Assembly: GCF_016756745.1 (NCBI RefSeq)
Contig: NZ_JAESIH010000050.1
Location: forward strand, 1 to 39,707
DNA from: Aminivibrio sp.
GTDB taxonomy: Bacteria > Synergistota > Synergistia > Synergistales > Aminobacteriaceae
Reading direction: 5' to 3'
DNA: 39,707 nt
The notes under the pieces are model-generated. The model was not told where the DNA came from. It worked only from the letters and a program-made list of their open reading frames with translations, and searched no databases. This document shows, piece by piece, positions 1-6,642 of the stretch (position 1 is the stretch's first letter; every line of letters begins with the position of its first letter). The position numbers were made by a program, and so were the translations under genes.

Positions 1-127
1 GGGAGACAATGCGACGTTTGAAGTGGACCTGATCGTGCCTATCGCCATGGATCCGGGTCTTCGTTTTGCGGTGCGCGAAGGCGGCCATACGGTCGGCGCC
101 GGCGTCGTCACCGAGATTCTTGAATAA
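1..127 (+). CDS. tuf: Elongation factor Tu, C-terminal end (partial)
   Basis: The reading frame is open from the window edge and ends at TAA 125-127. The 41 visible residues end in a stretch containing [17 protein letters not shown], which is the hallmark of domain III of EF-Tu, followed by VVTEILE at the C-terminus. EF-Tu delivers aminoacyl-tRNA to the ribosome in the cytoplasm. Most of the gene lies upstream of the window. It is followed 25 bp later by rpmG in the classical tuf-rpmG-trnW-secE-nusG order, which supports the call. Confidence 0.95.
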   Translation, partial: GDNATFEVDLIVPIAMDPGLRFAVREGGHTVGAGVVTEILE

Positions 128-152
128 TTAAACTTCGAGGAGGCAACCATTT

Positions 153-302
153 ATGGCGGATATTGTCGGCCTGTCCTGCACCGAGTGCAAGAGGCGGAAC
201 TATACTACGACTGTAAATAAGAAGAAGCAGTCAAAGAAGCTGGAGCTCAATAAATTCTGCAAATGGTGCGGCAAGCACACCTTGCACAAAGAAGGCAAGT
301 AG
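153..302 (+). CDS. rpmG: 50S ribosomal protein L33
   Basis: This 49-residue protein has two CxxC pairs (SCTEC near residue 9 and CKWC near residue 36), the zinc-binding form of L33, within a Lys/Arg-rich context. The ATG is preceded by GGAGG at 138-142. The length and the position between tuf and tRNA-Trp/secE are typical for the family. It is a structural component of the large ribosomal subunit. The presence of all four cysteines marks it as the zinc-containing C+ type, as opposed to the cysteine-free paralogue some bacteria make under zinc limitation. Confidence 0.96.
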   Translation: MADIVGLSCTECKRRNYTTTVNKKKQSKKLELNKFCKWCGKHTLHKEGK

Positions 303-310
303 TGTAAAAT
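282..310 (+). promoter_or_regulatory. Possible promoter for tRNA-Trp/secE/nusG
   Basis: TTGCAC (282-287) and TAAAAT (305-310) are separated by 17 bp, and the -10 element lies inside a small inverted repeat (GTGTA..ATACAC). Initiation near 317 would start just before the tRNA-Trp gene. The -35 element matches the consensus in only three of six positions, so readthrough from tuf/rpmG is also possible. Confidence 0.35.
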
Positions 311-323
311 ACACTCTGCTCGC

Positions 324-399
324 AGGTCCGTAGCTCAATTGGCAGAGCACTGGTCTCCAAAACCGGGGGTTGCAGGTTCGAGTCCTGCCGGGCCTGCCA
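324..399 (+). tRNA. tRNA-Trp (CCA)
   Basis: A 76-nt cloverleaf can be folded: acceptor AGGTCCG with CGGGCCT, D stem GCTC/GAGC, anticodon stem CTGGT/ACCGG around the loop CTCCAAA, and a GGTTCGAGTCC T-arm. The anticodon CCA is at 357-359, so the tRNA reads UGG. Discriminator G and CCA are encoded (396-399). Location between rpmG and secE is a common bacterial arrangement. Confidence 0.97.
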
Positions 400-439
400 T
401 TTTTTTATTGTCAATGAAAAAAGATAGGAGGCCGAGGTT

Positions 440-622
440 GTGGAAAATATCCTCACCTTCGTAAGAGAAGCCCGAGCCGAACTGAAAAAGGTAACATGGC
501 CAGGAAAAAAGCAGGTGTGGTATTCCACGCTGGTGGTAATTGCTTTCACCCTTTTTGTCTCCGCCTACCTCGGACTCGTGGACATGCTTTTAACGGGAAT
601 TTTATCGCGTCTTATCAGATAA
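440..622 (+). CDS. secE: Preprotein translocase subunit SecE
   Basis: This is a 60-residue single-span SecE of the short bacterial type. The N-terminus contains FVREARAELKKVTWPGKKQV, the conserved amphipathic helix and WP motif that clamps SecY. A single membrane segment follows at about residues 28-52 (STLVVIAFTLFVSAYLGLVD). SecE is an essential part of the SecYEG channel in the inner membrane. The start is GTG at 440, with AGGAGG at 426-431. It lies between tRNA-Trp and nusG, its usual place. Confidence 0.96.
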   Translation: MENILTFVREARAELKKVTWPGKKQVWYSTLVVIAFTLFVSAYLGLVDMLLTGILSRLIR

Positions 623-676
623 TGTACGCTGCCGGTCCAGGCAGTTGCGTTCCAGGATCATTTCAAAGATCGGCAG

Positions 677-709
677 GGAGGTGAGGGGGCCGCGAGACCC
701 CCTTCATGT
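677..709 (+). promoter_or_regulatory. nusG ribosome binding site separated from the start by a hairpin
   Basis: The strong Shine-Dalgarno GGAGGTGA begins at 677, about 25 nt from the nusG ATG at 710, which is too far for normal initiation. Between them GGGGG (685-689) can pair with CCCCC (698-702). Folding this hairpin would leave about 7 nt between the Shine-Dalgarno and the ATG. No in-frame start codon exists between 677 and 707. Confidence 0.55.
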
Positions 710-1252
710 ATGGATAGCATCGAAGAACGCCGCTGGTATATAGTTCAGACATACTCAGGATACGAGAACCGCGTTAAGGCGAATCTAGAACAGAGAATCG
801 CCACTATGGGCATGGAAGACAGGATTTTTTCCGTCCTTGTGCCTGTGGAAGAGCGTGTGTCCGTCAAGGACGGGAAAAGCAAGAAAGTAACACGAAAGCT
901 TTTTCCCAGCTATGTTCTCGTGGAAATGCGTCTTAATGACCAGTCGTGGTATGTGGTGCGCCATACACCCGGTGTCACCGGGTTCGTAGGTTCCGGAAAC
1001 CATCCTATTCCCCTCACCGAGAGAGAAGTCCGGGAAATTATGGGCAAGGTGGGTAAGGAGCAGGCGAAGCCCAAAATTGAACTGAACCTTCGCATCGGCG
1101 ACGTCATCAAGGTCAAGAGCGGCCCCTTCGAAGGCCAGGTCGGACCTGTGATCGAGGTGCTTCCTGAAAAGGGCAAGGTGAAGTTCGCCGTCACTGTCTT
1201 CGGACGGGAAACGGCAGTGGAAACGGACTATACGGAGCTTGAGAAGCTCTAG
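710..1252 (+). CDS. nusG: Transcription termination/antitermination factor NusG
   Basis: The 180-residue protein has the NusG NGN domain at about residues 7-115 (RRWYIVQTYSGYENRVKANL at the start and LFPSYVLVEM in the middle, followed by RHTPGVTGFVG) and a KOW domain near 125-165 (IGDVIKVKSGPFEGQVGPV). NusG binds the RNA polymerase clamp and links transcription to termination, antitermination or translation. The start at 710 agrees with the family N-terminus. Its Shine-Dalgarno is unusually distant and separated by a potential hairpin. It is downstream of secE and upstream of rplK, the conserved order. Confidence 0.97.
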   Translation: MDSIEERRWYIVQTYSGYENRVKANLEQRIATMGMEDRIFSVLVPVEERVSVKDGKSKKVTRKLFPSYVLVEMRLNDQSWYVVRHTPGVTGFVGSGNHPIPLTEREVREIMGKVGKEQAKPKIELNLRIGDVIKVKSGPFEGQVGPVIEVLPEKGKVKFAVTVFGRETAVETDYTELEKL

Positions 1253-1360
1253 CTATATATTTAACGCGAAAGAGGCGCCTGATTGGGAGGCAAGAGAGTT
1301 CTTGGCTCCTCTTTTCCCTGTTCGGATGCCGCTTTCAGTAACGAGAGGAGATCTTGAGGA

Positions 1361-1786
1361 ATGGCAAAAAAAGTAATTGGGCAGATCAAGCTGCAGTTGC
1401 CTGCAGGAAAGGCTACACCGGCTCCTCCTGTGGGACCTGCCCTTGGTCAGCACGGAGTGAACATTATGGAGTTCGTGAAGCAGTTCAACGCAAAGACCGC
1501 CGATCAGGCTGGACTTATCATTCCGGCAGTAATAACGGTTTATGCGGACAGAAGCTTCACCTTCATACTGAAGACTCCCCCGGCAAGCGTGCTTTTGAAG
1601 AAGGCGGCCGGACTCGAGGCTGCATCGGGTGAACCGAACAAGAAGAAGGTGGCGACCCTCAACCGGGCCAAGGTCCGGGAGATAGCCGAGCTGAAGAAAG
1701 AGGACCTCAACTCCTACGACGTGGAAGCAGCGATGCGAATGGTCGAAGGAACCGCACGGTCCATGGGAATCGACATCGTCGATTAG
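1361..1786 (+). CDS. rplK: 50S ribosomal protein L11
   Basis: A full-length 141-residue L11. The N-terminal domain begins [29 protein letters not shown] with the Pro-rich L11 signature, and the C-terminal rRNA-binding domain ends in [14 protein letters not shown]11 forms the stalk base and GTPase-associated centre with 23S rRNA. GAGGAG lies upstream of the ATG. The 108-bp gap after nusG contains no other gene. It is followed by a leader that resembles an L1 binding site. Confidence 0.97.
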   Translation: MAKKVIGQIKLQLPAGKATPAPPVGPALGQHGVNIMEFVKQFNAKTADQAGLIIPAVITVYADRSFTFILKTPPASVLLKKAAGLEAASGEPNKKKVATLNRAKVREIAELKKEDLNSYDVEAAMRMVEGTARSMGIDIVD

Positions 1787-1800
1787 TACCGAAGAAATTC

Positions 1801-1828
1801 GTGGGAGGCCTTCGGGCTGTTTGACCAC
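1801..1828 (+). promoter_or_regulatory. Probable L1-binding leader upstream of rplA
   Basis: Between rplK and rplA the sequence GTGGGAGG (1801-1808), a TTCG-capped GCC/GGC hairpin and GTTTGACCAC (1819-1828) can form a stem with a GTGG/CCAC base. Short structured motifs of this form precede rplA or rplK in many bacteria and mimic the L1 site on 23S rRNA for translational autoregulation. The identification is by resemblance. Confidence 0.45.
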
Positions 1829-1843
1829 CGGGAGGGAAAAGCA

Positions 1844-2554
1844 ATGGCAAAGATAAGCAAGAGAATGAAGGCGGCGGTGGAAAAGATTGAAAAGGGTAAA
1901 CTTTATTCAATAAAGGAAGCTATCGCTCTTTTCAAGGAAACCGCCACGGCGAAGTTTGACGAGTCCATCGAAGTTCACATCCGCCTCGGGGTCGACCCCA
2001 GGCACGCTGACCAGCAGGTCCGGAGCACTGTTGTTCTTCCCCACGGTACGGGCATTACCAAGAGAGTGCTTGTTCTTGCCCAGGGCGAGAAAGTGAAAGA
2101 AGCTGAAGAGGCCGGAGCCGATTTTGTGGGCGGTGAAGATCTTGTAGCGAAGATCTCCGGCGGATGGCTCGATTTTGATGCCGTCATCGCGACACCGGAC
2201 ATGATGAAGTCCGTGGGCCGCCTCGGAAAACTTCTCGGTCCAAGAGGCCTTATGCCCAGCGCCAAGACCGGTACGGTAACATTCGAGCTCAGCGATGCGG
2301 TAAAGGAGATCAAGGCAGGCCGCGTGGAGTTCCGGGTCGACAAGTTCGGAATCGTTCACAACGGCGCCGGCAAGAAGAGCTTTACGGAAGAGCAGCTTTA
2401 TGATAACGTTAAGACGCTTTTCCAGGCGGTACTGAAGGCTCGTCCCGCTTCCGTCAAGGGAACCTACGTCAAGAGTTTTTCAATAGCTTCTTCCATGGGA
2501 CCCGGAATCAGGATTGATCCTGCGGCCGCCCAGAAGGAAATGGGCGGCGAATAG
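1844..2554 (+). CDS. rplA: 50S ribosomal protein L1
   Basis: A 236-residue L1 with family features in order: N-terminal basic region ([23 protein letters not shown]), the central [19 protein letters not shown] block near residues 125-145, and the C-terminal [21 protein letters not shown] segment. L1 binds 23S rRNA at the stalk that releases E-site tRNA and represses its own operon. GGGAGGG precedes the ATG. The length matches the family. Confidence 0.97.
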   Translation: MAKISKRMKAAVEKIEKGKLYSIKEAIALFKETATAKFDESIEVHIRLGVDPRHADQQVRSTVVLPHGTGITKRVLVLAQGEKVKEAEEAGADFVGGEDLVAKISGGWLDFDAVIATPDMMKSVGRLGKLLGPRGLMPSAKTGTVTFELSDAVKEIKAGRVEFRVDKFGIVHNGAGKKSFTEEQLYDNVKTLFQAVLKARPASVKGTYVKSFSIASSMGPGIRIDPAAAQKEMGGE

Positions 2555-2562
2555 ATTTCGTT

Positions 2563-2680
2563 CCAGGCGCCTGACAACAGAAATACCACGCGAACTGCAG
2601 ACAGCGGGTCCCATCAGAGGACAATGGATTCGTTCCGCCCGCCGAGGTTCCGGCTTAAATGCGGCTGTGAAGCTGTTTTT
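2563..2680 (+). promoter_or_regulatory. Ribosomal protein L10 leader
   Basis: The gap between rplA and rplJ contains the recognisable L10-leader pieces CTGCAGACAGCGGG and CCGCCCGCCGAGGTTCCGGCTTAA in the expected order and spacing. This RNA is bound by the L10(L12)4 complex to control rplJ/rplL. An intrinsic terminator immediately follows, suggesting control by transcription attenuation here. Confidence 0.75.
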
Positions 2681-2681
2681 T

Positions 2682-2712
2682 ATCCCGGGCCCGGTGTGCC
2701 CGGGATTTTTTT
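2682..2712 (+). terminator. Attenuator between the L10 leader and rplJ
   Basis: ATCCCGGGC (2682-2690) pairs perfectly with GCCCGGGAT (2698-2706) over a 7-nt loop, followed by a run of T to 2712. It lies between the L10 leader and the rplJ ribosome binding site, so it can stop transcription before rplJ/rplL. Confidence 0.85.
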
Positions 2713-2739
2713 AATGCAATGAGGCAAGGAGGTGAGTAC

Positions 2740-3273
2740 ATGCCGGCACAAGTAAAATTTGAACAGGTTGAAGAACTTCGTGAAAGGCTGTCGAAGACCC
2801 AGGCGGTCTTCGTGGCTGAATACCGCGGAATGACCGTTGCCCAGATCACCGCTCTTCGGGCCCAGGTCCGCGCCGCTGGCGGCGAAATGAAGGTGGCCAA
2901 GAACACCCTCATGAAGATCGCCATGGAGCAGGAAGGGCTTACTGCTTTTCCTGATGAGATGGCTTACGGCCCTAACGTCTTCGCACTTGCCTACGGTGAC
3001 CCCGTAGCGGTGGCCAAGGCACTCCGTGATTTTTCCAAGGAAAGGACCAACAAGTCTTTCGTTCTCAAGGGAGGCGCCCTGGGCCATTCCATTCTGGGAG
3101 CCGACCAGGTCAGCGCCCTTGCCGATCTTCCCAGCAAGGACGTCCTTATCGGACAGGTTGTTCGTACAATCGCAGCACCGATTTCCGGGTTCCTTTCGGT
3201 GCTCAACGGTCCCATTCGAGGACTGGCGACCTGCCTCAACCAGATCAAGGAAAAGAAGGAACAGGCTGCATAG
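2740..3273 (+). CDS. rplJ: 50S ribosomal protein L10
   Basis: The 177-residue protein begins MPAQVKFEQVEELRERLSKTQAVFVAEYRGMTV, the L10 N-terminal RNA-binding domain, and contains KVAKNTLMKIA and a C-terminal helix (ATCLNQIKEKKEQ) that carries the L7/L12 dimers. An upstream in-frame ATG at 2719 is rejected because the ribosome binding site AAGGAGGTGA overlaps its codons; ATG 2740 is spaced correctly from it. L10 anchors the ribosomal stalk and regulates its own mRNA through the upstream leader. Confidence 0.96.
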   Translation: MPAQVKFEQVEELRERLSKTQAVFVAEYRGMTVAQITALRAQVRAAGGEMKVAKNTLMKIAMEQEGLTAFPDEMAYGPNVFALAYGDPVAVAKALRDFSKERTNKSFVLKGGALGHSILGADQVSALADLPSKDVLIGQVVRTIAAPISGFLSVLNGPIRGLATCLNQIKEKKEQAA

Positions 3274-3336
3274 CGGCGTAAGTCCGCGCCAAAACACCCA
3301 TAAATTGCTGATACATATCCAAGGAGGATAAACAGA

Positions 3337-3717
3337 ATGACCCGTGATGAAATGATTCAGGCTATTGAAACTATGACAGTTCTTGAGCTTTCCGAGCTTG
3401 TGAAAGCTCTTGAGGACAAATTTGGCGTGTCCGCTTCCGCTCCTGCGATGGCTATGCCCATGATGGCCATGCCCGGTGCGCCCGCTGCCGCCGTTGAAGA
3501 AGAGAAGACCGAGTTCGACGTGGTCTACAAGGCACCCGGCGCAAACAAGATCAACGTGATCAAGGTTGTCCGCGAGCTTACCGGCCTTGGCCTGAAGGAA
3601 GCCAAGGAACTCGTCGACAATCCTCCCAAGGCAGTCAAGGAAGGCGTCTCCAAGGAAGAAGCCGAAGAGGTAAAGAAGAAGCTTGTCGAGGCCGGCGCAG
3701 AAGTCGAAGTCAAGTAG
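3337..3717 (+). CDS. rplL: 50S ribosomal protein L7/L12
   Basis: A 126-residue L7/L12. The N-terminal dimerisation domain ([33 protein letters not shown]) is followed by an Ala/Met/Pro-rich hinge near residues 38-55 and a C-terminal factor-binding domain ([36 protein letters not shown]). It recruits translation GTPases. AAGGAGGA lies just upstream of the ATG. A terminator follows directly and the next gene is unrelated, so the usual rplL-rpoB-rpoC linkage is not present here. Confidence 0.97.
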   Translation: MTRDEMIQAIETMTVLELSELVKALEDKFGVSASAPAMAMPMMAMPGAPAAAVEEEKTEFDVVYKAPGANKINVIKVVRELTGLGLKEAKELVDNPPKAVKEGVSKEEAEEVKKKLVEAGAEVEVK

Positions 3718-3745
3718 TTTCTCTTTTCCGGTTTTCAGATATACT

Positions 3746-3779
3746 GAAGGCGACGCGTCCGTAGCGCCGCCTTCTTTTT
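3746..3779 (+). terminator. Terminator of the ribosomal protein operon
   Basis: GAAGGCG (3746-3752) pairs with CGCCTTC (3768-3774), followed by TTTTT. It lies 29 bp after the rplL stop codon. Confidence 0.85.
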
Positions 3780-3801
3780 ACCCTATTGCCGGAGGTTTGC
3801 C

Positions 3802-4647
3802 ATGATCGTCGACTGCCATGTCCATGTGTACCCGCCCGAAGTCATCCGGGATGCGAAAAAAATTGCCCGGACAGAGGAGCATTTTGCCCTTCTCATAGGG
3901 GGGAAGGTCCATAAATGGGCTGCGGCCGAAGATGTGGTGGAGCAAATGGACAGGGACGGGGTCGATGTTTCATGGATTTTCGGTTTTGCCTTCAAGGATC
4001 CGGGGCTGTGTGCACTGTGCAATGACTATGTCATCGAAGCGGTGCGAAAGTTTCCCGCTCGTTTCCGCGGCCTCGCGGTGGTTCCGCCGATGGCTCGGGG
4101 AAGTGACCGCGAGATCCTCCGGTGCAGGGAGGCGGGGCTTGTGGGCATAGGAGAGATTTTTCCCCAGGGACAGAACCTCGACATTGCGGATATCAGGCAA
4201 ACCTGGCGCCTCGCTGGAGCCGCCCATGAGCTTGATATGTTCCTTATGTTCCATTCAGCGGAGCCGGTCGGTCATGACTATGCCGGCAAGGGCAACGTAG
4301 GCCCCAGGGAGGCGGCGGAATTCTGCGTCCATCATCCCGAGACCCGGGTGATTTTCGCCCATTTCGGAGGTGGGTTGTGGATGTACGAACTCATGCCCGA
4401 GATGAAGCTCTACCTTTCAAACGCCCGGTATGATTCCGCTGCGTGGCCCTGGCTCTACGAGCCCGCAGTTCTTTCCTCAATGGCTGCATCGGGTGTCGAT
4501 GACAAGATTCTCTACGGTTCCGACTTCCCCATACTTTCCTTCCCGCGGTACAAAAAACTCCTTGATGCTTCCGGCGTCTCAGATGAGGCCTCAGCTCAAT
4601 TTCTTTCAGGAAACGCCCTTTCCTTTCTTGGAGAGAATCGGAGATAG
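3802..4647 (+). CDS. Amidohydrolase family protein (metal-dependent hydrolase)
   Basis: The 281-residue protein starts MIVDCHVHV, giving the HxH metal-binding motif at residues 6 and 8. It has later metal and active-site signatures RVIFAHFGGGLWMYE (about 182-196) and ILYGSDFPILSF (about 234-245), the layout of the amidohydrolase-2 (PF04909, COG2159) TIM barrel. Family members hydrolyse or decarboxylate small carboxylates and lactones; the substrate here cannot be read from the sequence. CCGGAGG at about 3790 is its ribosome binding site. It follows the ribosomal operon terminator and precedes the MarR promoter, so it appears to be a single gene. Confidence 0.85.
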   Translation: MIVDCHVHVYPPEVIRDAKKIARTEEHFALLIGGKVHKWAAAEDVVEQMDRDGVDVSWIFGFAFKDPGLCALCNDYVIEAVRKFPARFRGLAVVPPMARGSDREILRCREAGLVGIGEIFPQGQNLDIADIRQTWRLAGAAHELDMFLMFHSAEPVGHDYAGKGNVGPREAAEFCVHHPETRVIFAHFGGGLWMYELMPEMKLYLSNARYDSAAWPWLYEPAVLSSMAASGVDDKILYGSDFPILSFPRYKKLLDASGVSDEASAQFLSGNALSFLGENRR

Positions 4648-4696
4648 GCTACGACATCTGACAGAGAGCCAAGGGATTGAGGGAAAATCAGGGGCC

Positions 4697-4732
4697 TTGA
4701 CAAAGGTTAGATGTCGAACTAATATTATTGCC
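4697..4732 (+). promoter_or_regulatory. Near-consensus promoter and candidate MarR operator
   Basis: TTGACA (4697-4702), a 17-bp spacer and TAATAT (4720-4725) form a nearly perfect sigma-70 promoter. The predicted start is at about 4732-4733, on the ATG of the regulator. TTAG...CTAA (4707-4722) is an imperfect inverted repeat filling the spacer and entering the -10 element, similar in its arms to SlyA-type sites, so the regulator may repress its own promoter. Confidence 0.75.
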
Positions 4733-5176
4733 ATGGATAACATACAGCAGATCATCCGTCGTATCGGCGGAATCCATGATTCAATACACCGTTTCATCTC
4801 CGGATATATTGAGGAATGCGAGAAGGAATGTCTTGTACCTTCCCACGGAGAGCTCCTTACGGCCCTTTTTTCAGGCAGGGAGTTTACCATGGGAGACATT
4901 GCCCGAGAGATAGGGAAAACAAAGCCCACGGTCACCGTGCTTGTGGAAAAGCTTGTCCGATGCGGGTACGTCACCAGGGAAAGGGATGCCCGGGACGGCC
5001 GGGTTTCGTATATTCGGCTCACCGAAAAAGGCTGGGGGCTCAAGCCCGTTTTGGAAGATATCCTGAGTTCCCTCGAAAAGAGGTTTTTTTCAGGTTTTAC
5101 TGTGCAGGAAAAGGACAGTCTGGAGAATATGCTGCTCCGGATTGAAGAAAATTCGAAGGAGGAGAAGAGAGTATGA
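4733..5176 (+). CDS. MarR family transcriptional regulator
   Basis: This 147-residue protein has a MarR winged helix: recognition region FTMGDIAREIGKTKPTVTVLVEKLVRCGYVTRERDARDGR at about residues 52-91, followed by the wing VSYIRLTEKGWGL and helices for dimerisation. The reading frame is open upstream, but the promoter at 4697-4725 places transcription initiation at the ATG 4733, so this start is chosen. There is no Shine-Dalgarno, suggesting a leaderless mRNA. The stop overlaps the nitroreductase start (ATGA), a strong sign that it controls and is co-transcribed with that gene. Confidence 0.85.
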   Translation: MDNIQQIIRRIGGIHDSIHRFISGYIEECEKECLVPSHGELLTALFSGREFTMGDIAREIGKTKPTVTVLVEKLVRCGYVTRERDARDGRVSYIRLTEKGWGLKPVLEDILSSLEKRFFSGFTVQEKDSLENMLLRIEENSKEEKRV

Positions 5177-5769
5177 AGGATTTTTTTGCGGCGGTGAAGG
5201 ATCGGAGGACGTACTACGGTATTTCCAAGGCGAGCCCTGTTTCTGACGACAGGATAAAGGAGATAATTCGCTTCGCGGTGAAGCATGTTCCTTCGGCGTT
5301 CAATTCCCAGAGCGGAAGGGCGGTGCTCCTCCTCGGAAAATCCCACGACGATTTCTGGTCCATGGTGAAGGAATCCCTCAGGAAGATCGTCCCCGCGGAC
5401 AAGTTTGCCCCCACGGAGGAAAAGATCGACGGGTTCGGAAACGGATACGGTACTGTGCTCTTTTTCGAGGACACGGGGCCGGTTAAAAATCTGCAGGAAC
5501 AGTTCCCCGTCTATGCCGCCAATTTCCCTGTGTGGTCCGACCATGCGTCGGGGATGCTTCAGTATATTGTCTGGGCAGGGCTTGAGTCCGAGGGATTCGG
5601 AGCTTCGCTGCAGCATTACGCTCCGGTTGTGGAAGAGGATGTCCGAAAGAAATGGGACATCCCAGCCGAGTGGCGGCTGATAGCCCAGATGCCCTTCGGT
5701 GTTCCCGTCGCTGACCCCGGAGAAAAGGAGTTTCTTCCGCTGGATGACCGGGTTTGGATACGGGAGTGA
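5173..5769 (+). CDS. Nitroreductase family protein (Frm2/HBN1-like)
   Basis: A 198-residue flavin enzyme-like protein. It begins MKDFFAAVKDRRTYYGIS, the RR-x-YY start typical of the fungal Frm2/HBN1-like and bacterial YdgI-like subgroup of nitroreductases, followed by KHVPSAFNSQSGRAVLLLG (FMN contact region, about residues 37-55), and ASGMLQYIVWAGLESEGFGASLQHY (about 125-150). Such enzymes use NAD(P)H and FMN to reduce nitro compounds or lipid-derived electrophiles. GGAGGAGA precedes the start. The 4-bp overlap with the MarR gene suggests a regulator/detoxification pair; inducer and substrate are unknown. Confidence 0.85.
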   Translation: MKDFFAAVKDRRTYYGISKASPVSDDRIKEIIRFAVKHVPSAFNSQSGRAVLLLGKSHDDFWSMVKESLRKIVPADKFAPTEEKIDGFGNGYGTVLFFEDTGPVKNLQEQFPVYAANFPVWSDHASGMLQYIVWAGLESEGFGASLQHYAPVVEEDVRKKWDIPAEWRLIAQMPFGVPVADPGEKEFLPLDDRVWIRE

Positions 5770-5785
5770 CGGGACCGCGGCATTG

Positions 5786-5821
5786 AAAAGCCCCGCGTCT
5801 CTGAAGACGCGGGGCTTTTTT
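5786..5821. terminator. Bidirectional terminator between convergent genes
   Basis: AAAAGCCCCGCGTCT (5786-5800) pairs perfectly with AGACGCGGGGCTTTT (5805-5819), loop CTGA, with a T-run in the plus direction and TTTT in the minus direction. It serves the nitroreductase gene and the convergent gene at 5826-6311. Confidence 0.9.
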
Positions 5822-5825
5822 CGGT

Positions 5826-6311
5826 TCAGGACTGGAAGAGCCCTCCAAGGACCGACTGCAGTGCTTCCCGGATATTCTTCTCGTTGCCCCTGAGACTGAA
5901 GGTGAGTTTGCCTCCTGTATGCTCCACCACAAGGCTGTATTCGAAGACATTCATCTCCTGATTCTTGTCGTAGACGAGTTTTTTGACCATGCGGACGGAT
6001 CGGACCCGGGAGAGAGGTATGGCAATGGACTCCTTTCCCCGGGCAGCTATTTCTTCTACCGGCATGTCCCAATAATTCCTGACGTAATCATACCCGGAAG
6101 AAAGAACGGCTCCCCAGCGGCCGAAGAACCCTTTCCCTTCGGCTTTTGCTTTTGCAGCCGCTTCTTTCGCGAATGCCGAGGTTTCCTTCGGGTCTTCGTG
6201 GACGAAGAGCATCCTATCATCCGTTACAACGAGGGTGTAGACCGTATAACTGAACCAGCCGGTCTTTCTGCTCAGTGACGGCACGACTGCCCGGACTTTC
6301 TCTTCACTCAT
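5826..6311 (-). CDS. Protein of unknown function, PH-like
   Basis: This 161-residue protein is not recognised. It has no signal peptide or membrane span. It starts with a beta-rich segment (WFSYTVYTLVVTDDRMLFVHED, about residues 18-39), then a charged Ala/Lys helix (TSAFAKEAAAKAKAEGKGFFGR), then IPLSRVRSVRM and EYSLVVEHTGGKLTFSLRGNEKNIREALQSVL. The alternation of strands followed by one C-terminal helix recalls small bacterial PH-like domains, which is a guess from pattern only. On the minus strand GGGAGGG lies before the ATG at 6311. It is a single gene ending at the shared terminator. Confidence 0.75.
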   Translation of the reverse strand: MSEEKVRAVVPSLSRKTGWFSYTVYTLVVTDDRMLFVHEDPKETSAFAKEAAAKAKAEGKGFFGRWGAVLSSGYDYVRNYWDMPVEEIAARGKESIAIPLSRVRSVRMVKKLVYDKNQEMNVFEYSLVVEHTGGKLTFSLRGNEKNIREALQSVLGGLFQS

Positions 6312-6389
6312 GGAGATCCCTCCCTGGAAAAAATTGCTTTTACATTACCCTAAAGTGTCGGAATCCGCCACAGGAATCCGCAGCCTAGA

Positions 6390-6558
6390 CCTAAATCCGC
6401 AGGCTTTTCAGGCAGAGGGGGTGTCGCCGGGCATACGGAATTCCCCCTCCCCAGGGGCGAAGAGATCCCGCTCCGCGCTCTTTGCGGAGATATCCCCTCA
6501 GGCACCCTCCCGCCCAAGGGTGCGCCGGTGACGCTCCCCGCTGGGGTGCGGATTTAGG
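6390..6558 (+). repeat. Dispersed MITE-like element, copy A (169 bp)
   Basis: Bounded by CCTAAATCCGC (6390-6400) and GCGGATTTAGG (6548-6558), perfect 11-bp terminal inverted repeats. Inside are the family's left module (AGGGGGTGTCGCCGGGCATA) and right module (CGCCGGTGACGCTCCCCGCT), which are themselves inverted complements. The interior is different and shorter than in copies B and C, and has no gene. No flanking 5-bp duplication is visible. Just upstream (6362-6380) AATCCGC occurs twice more, perhaps a decayed second end. The element ends 10 bp before the -35 of the CDF transporter gene. Confidence 0.85.
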
Positions 6559-6568
6559 GCGGAAATTC

Positions 6569-6596
6569 TTGACTTGGCCGGCGAAAGGCTCATAAT
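6569..6596 (+). promoter_or_regulatory. Promoter of the CDF transporter gene
   Basis: TTGACT (6569-6574) and CATAAT (6591-6596) are 16 bp apart, directly downstream of repeat copy A and 46 bp before the ATG. Confidence 0.6.
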
Positions 6597-6642
6597 GGAA
6601 AAAAAGATGCCGACGGCTGTACGAAGATGAAGGAGAATTGAA

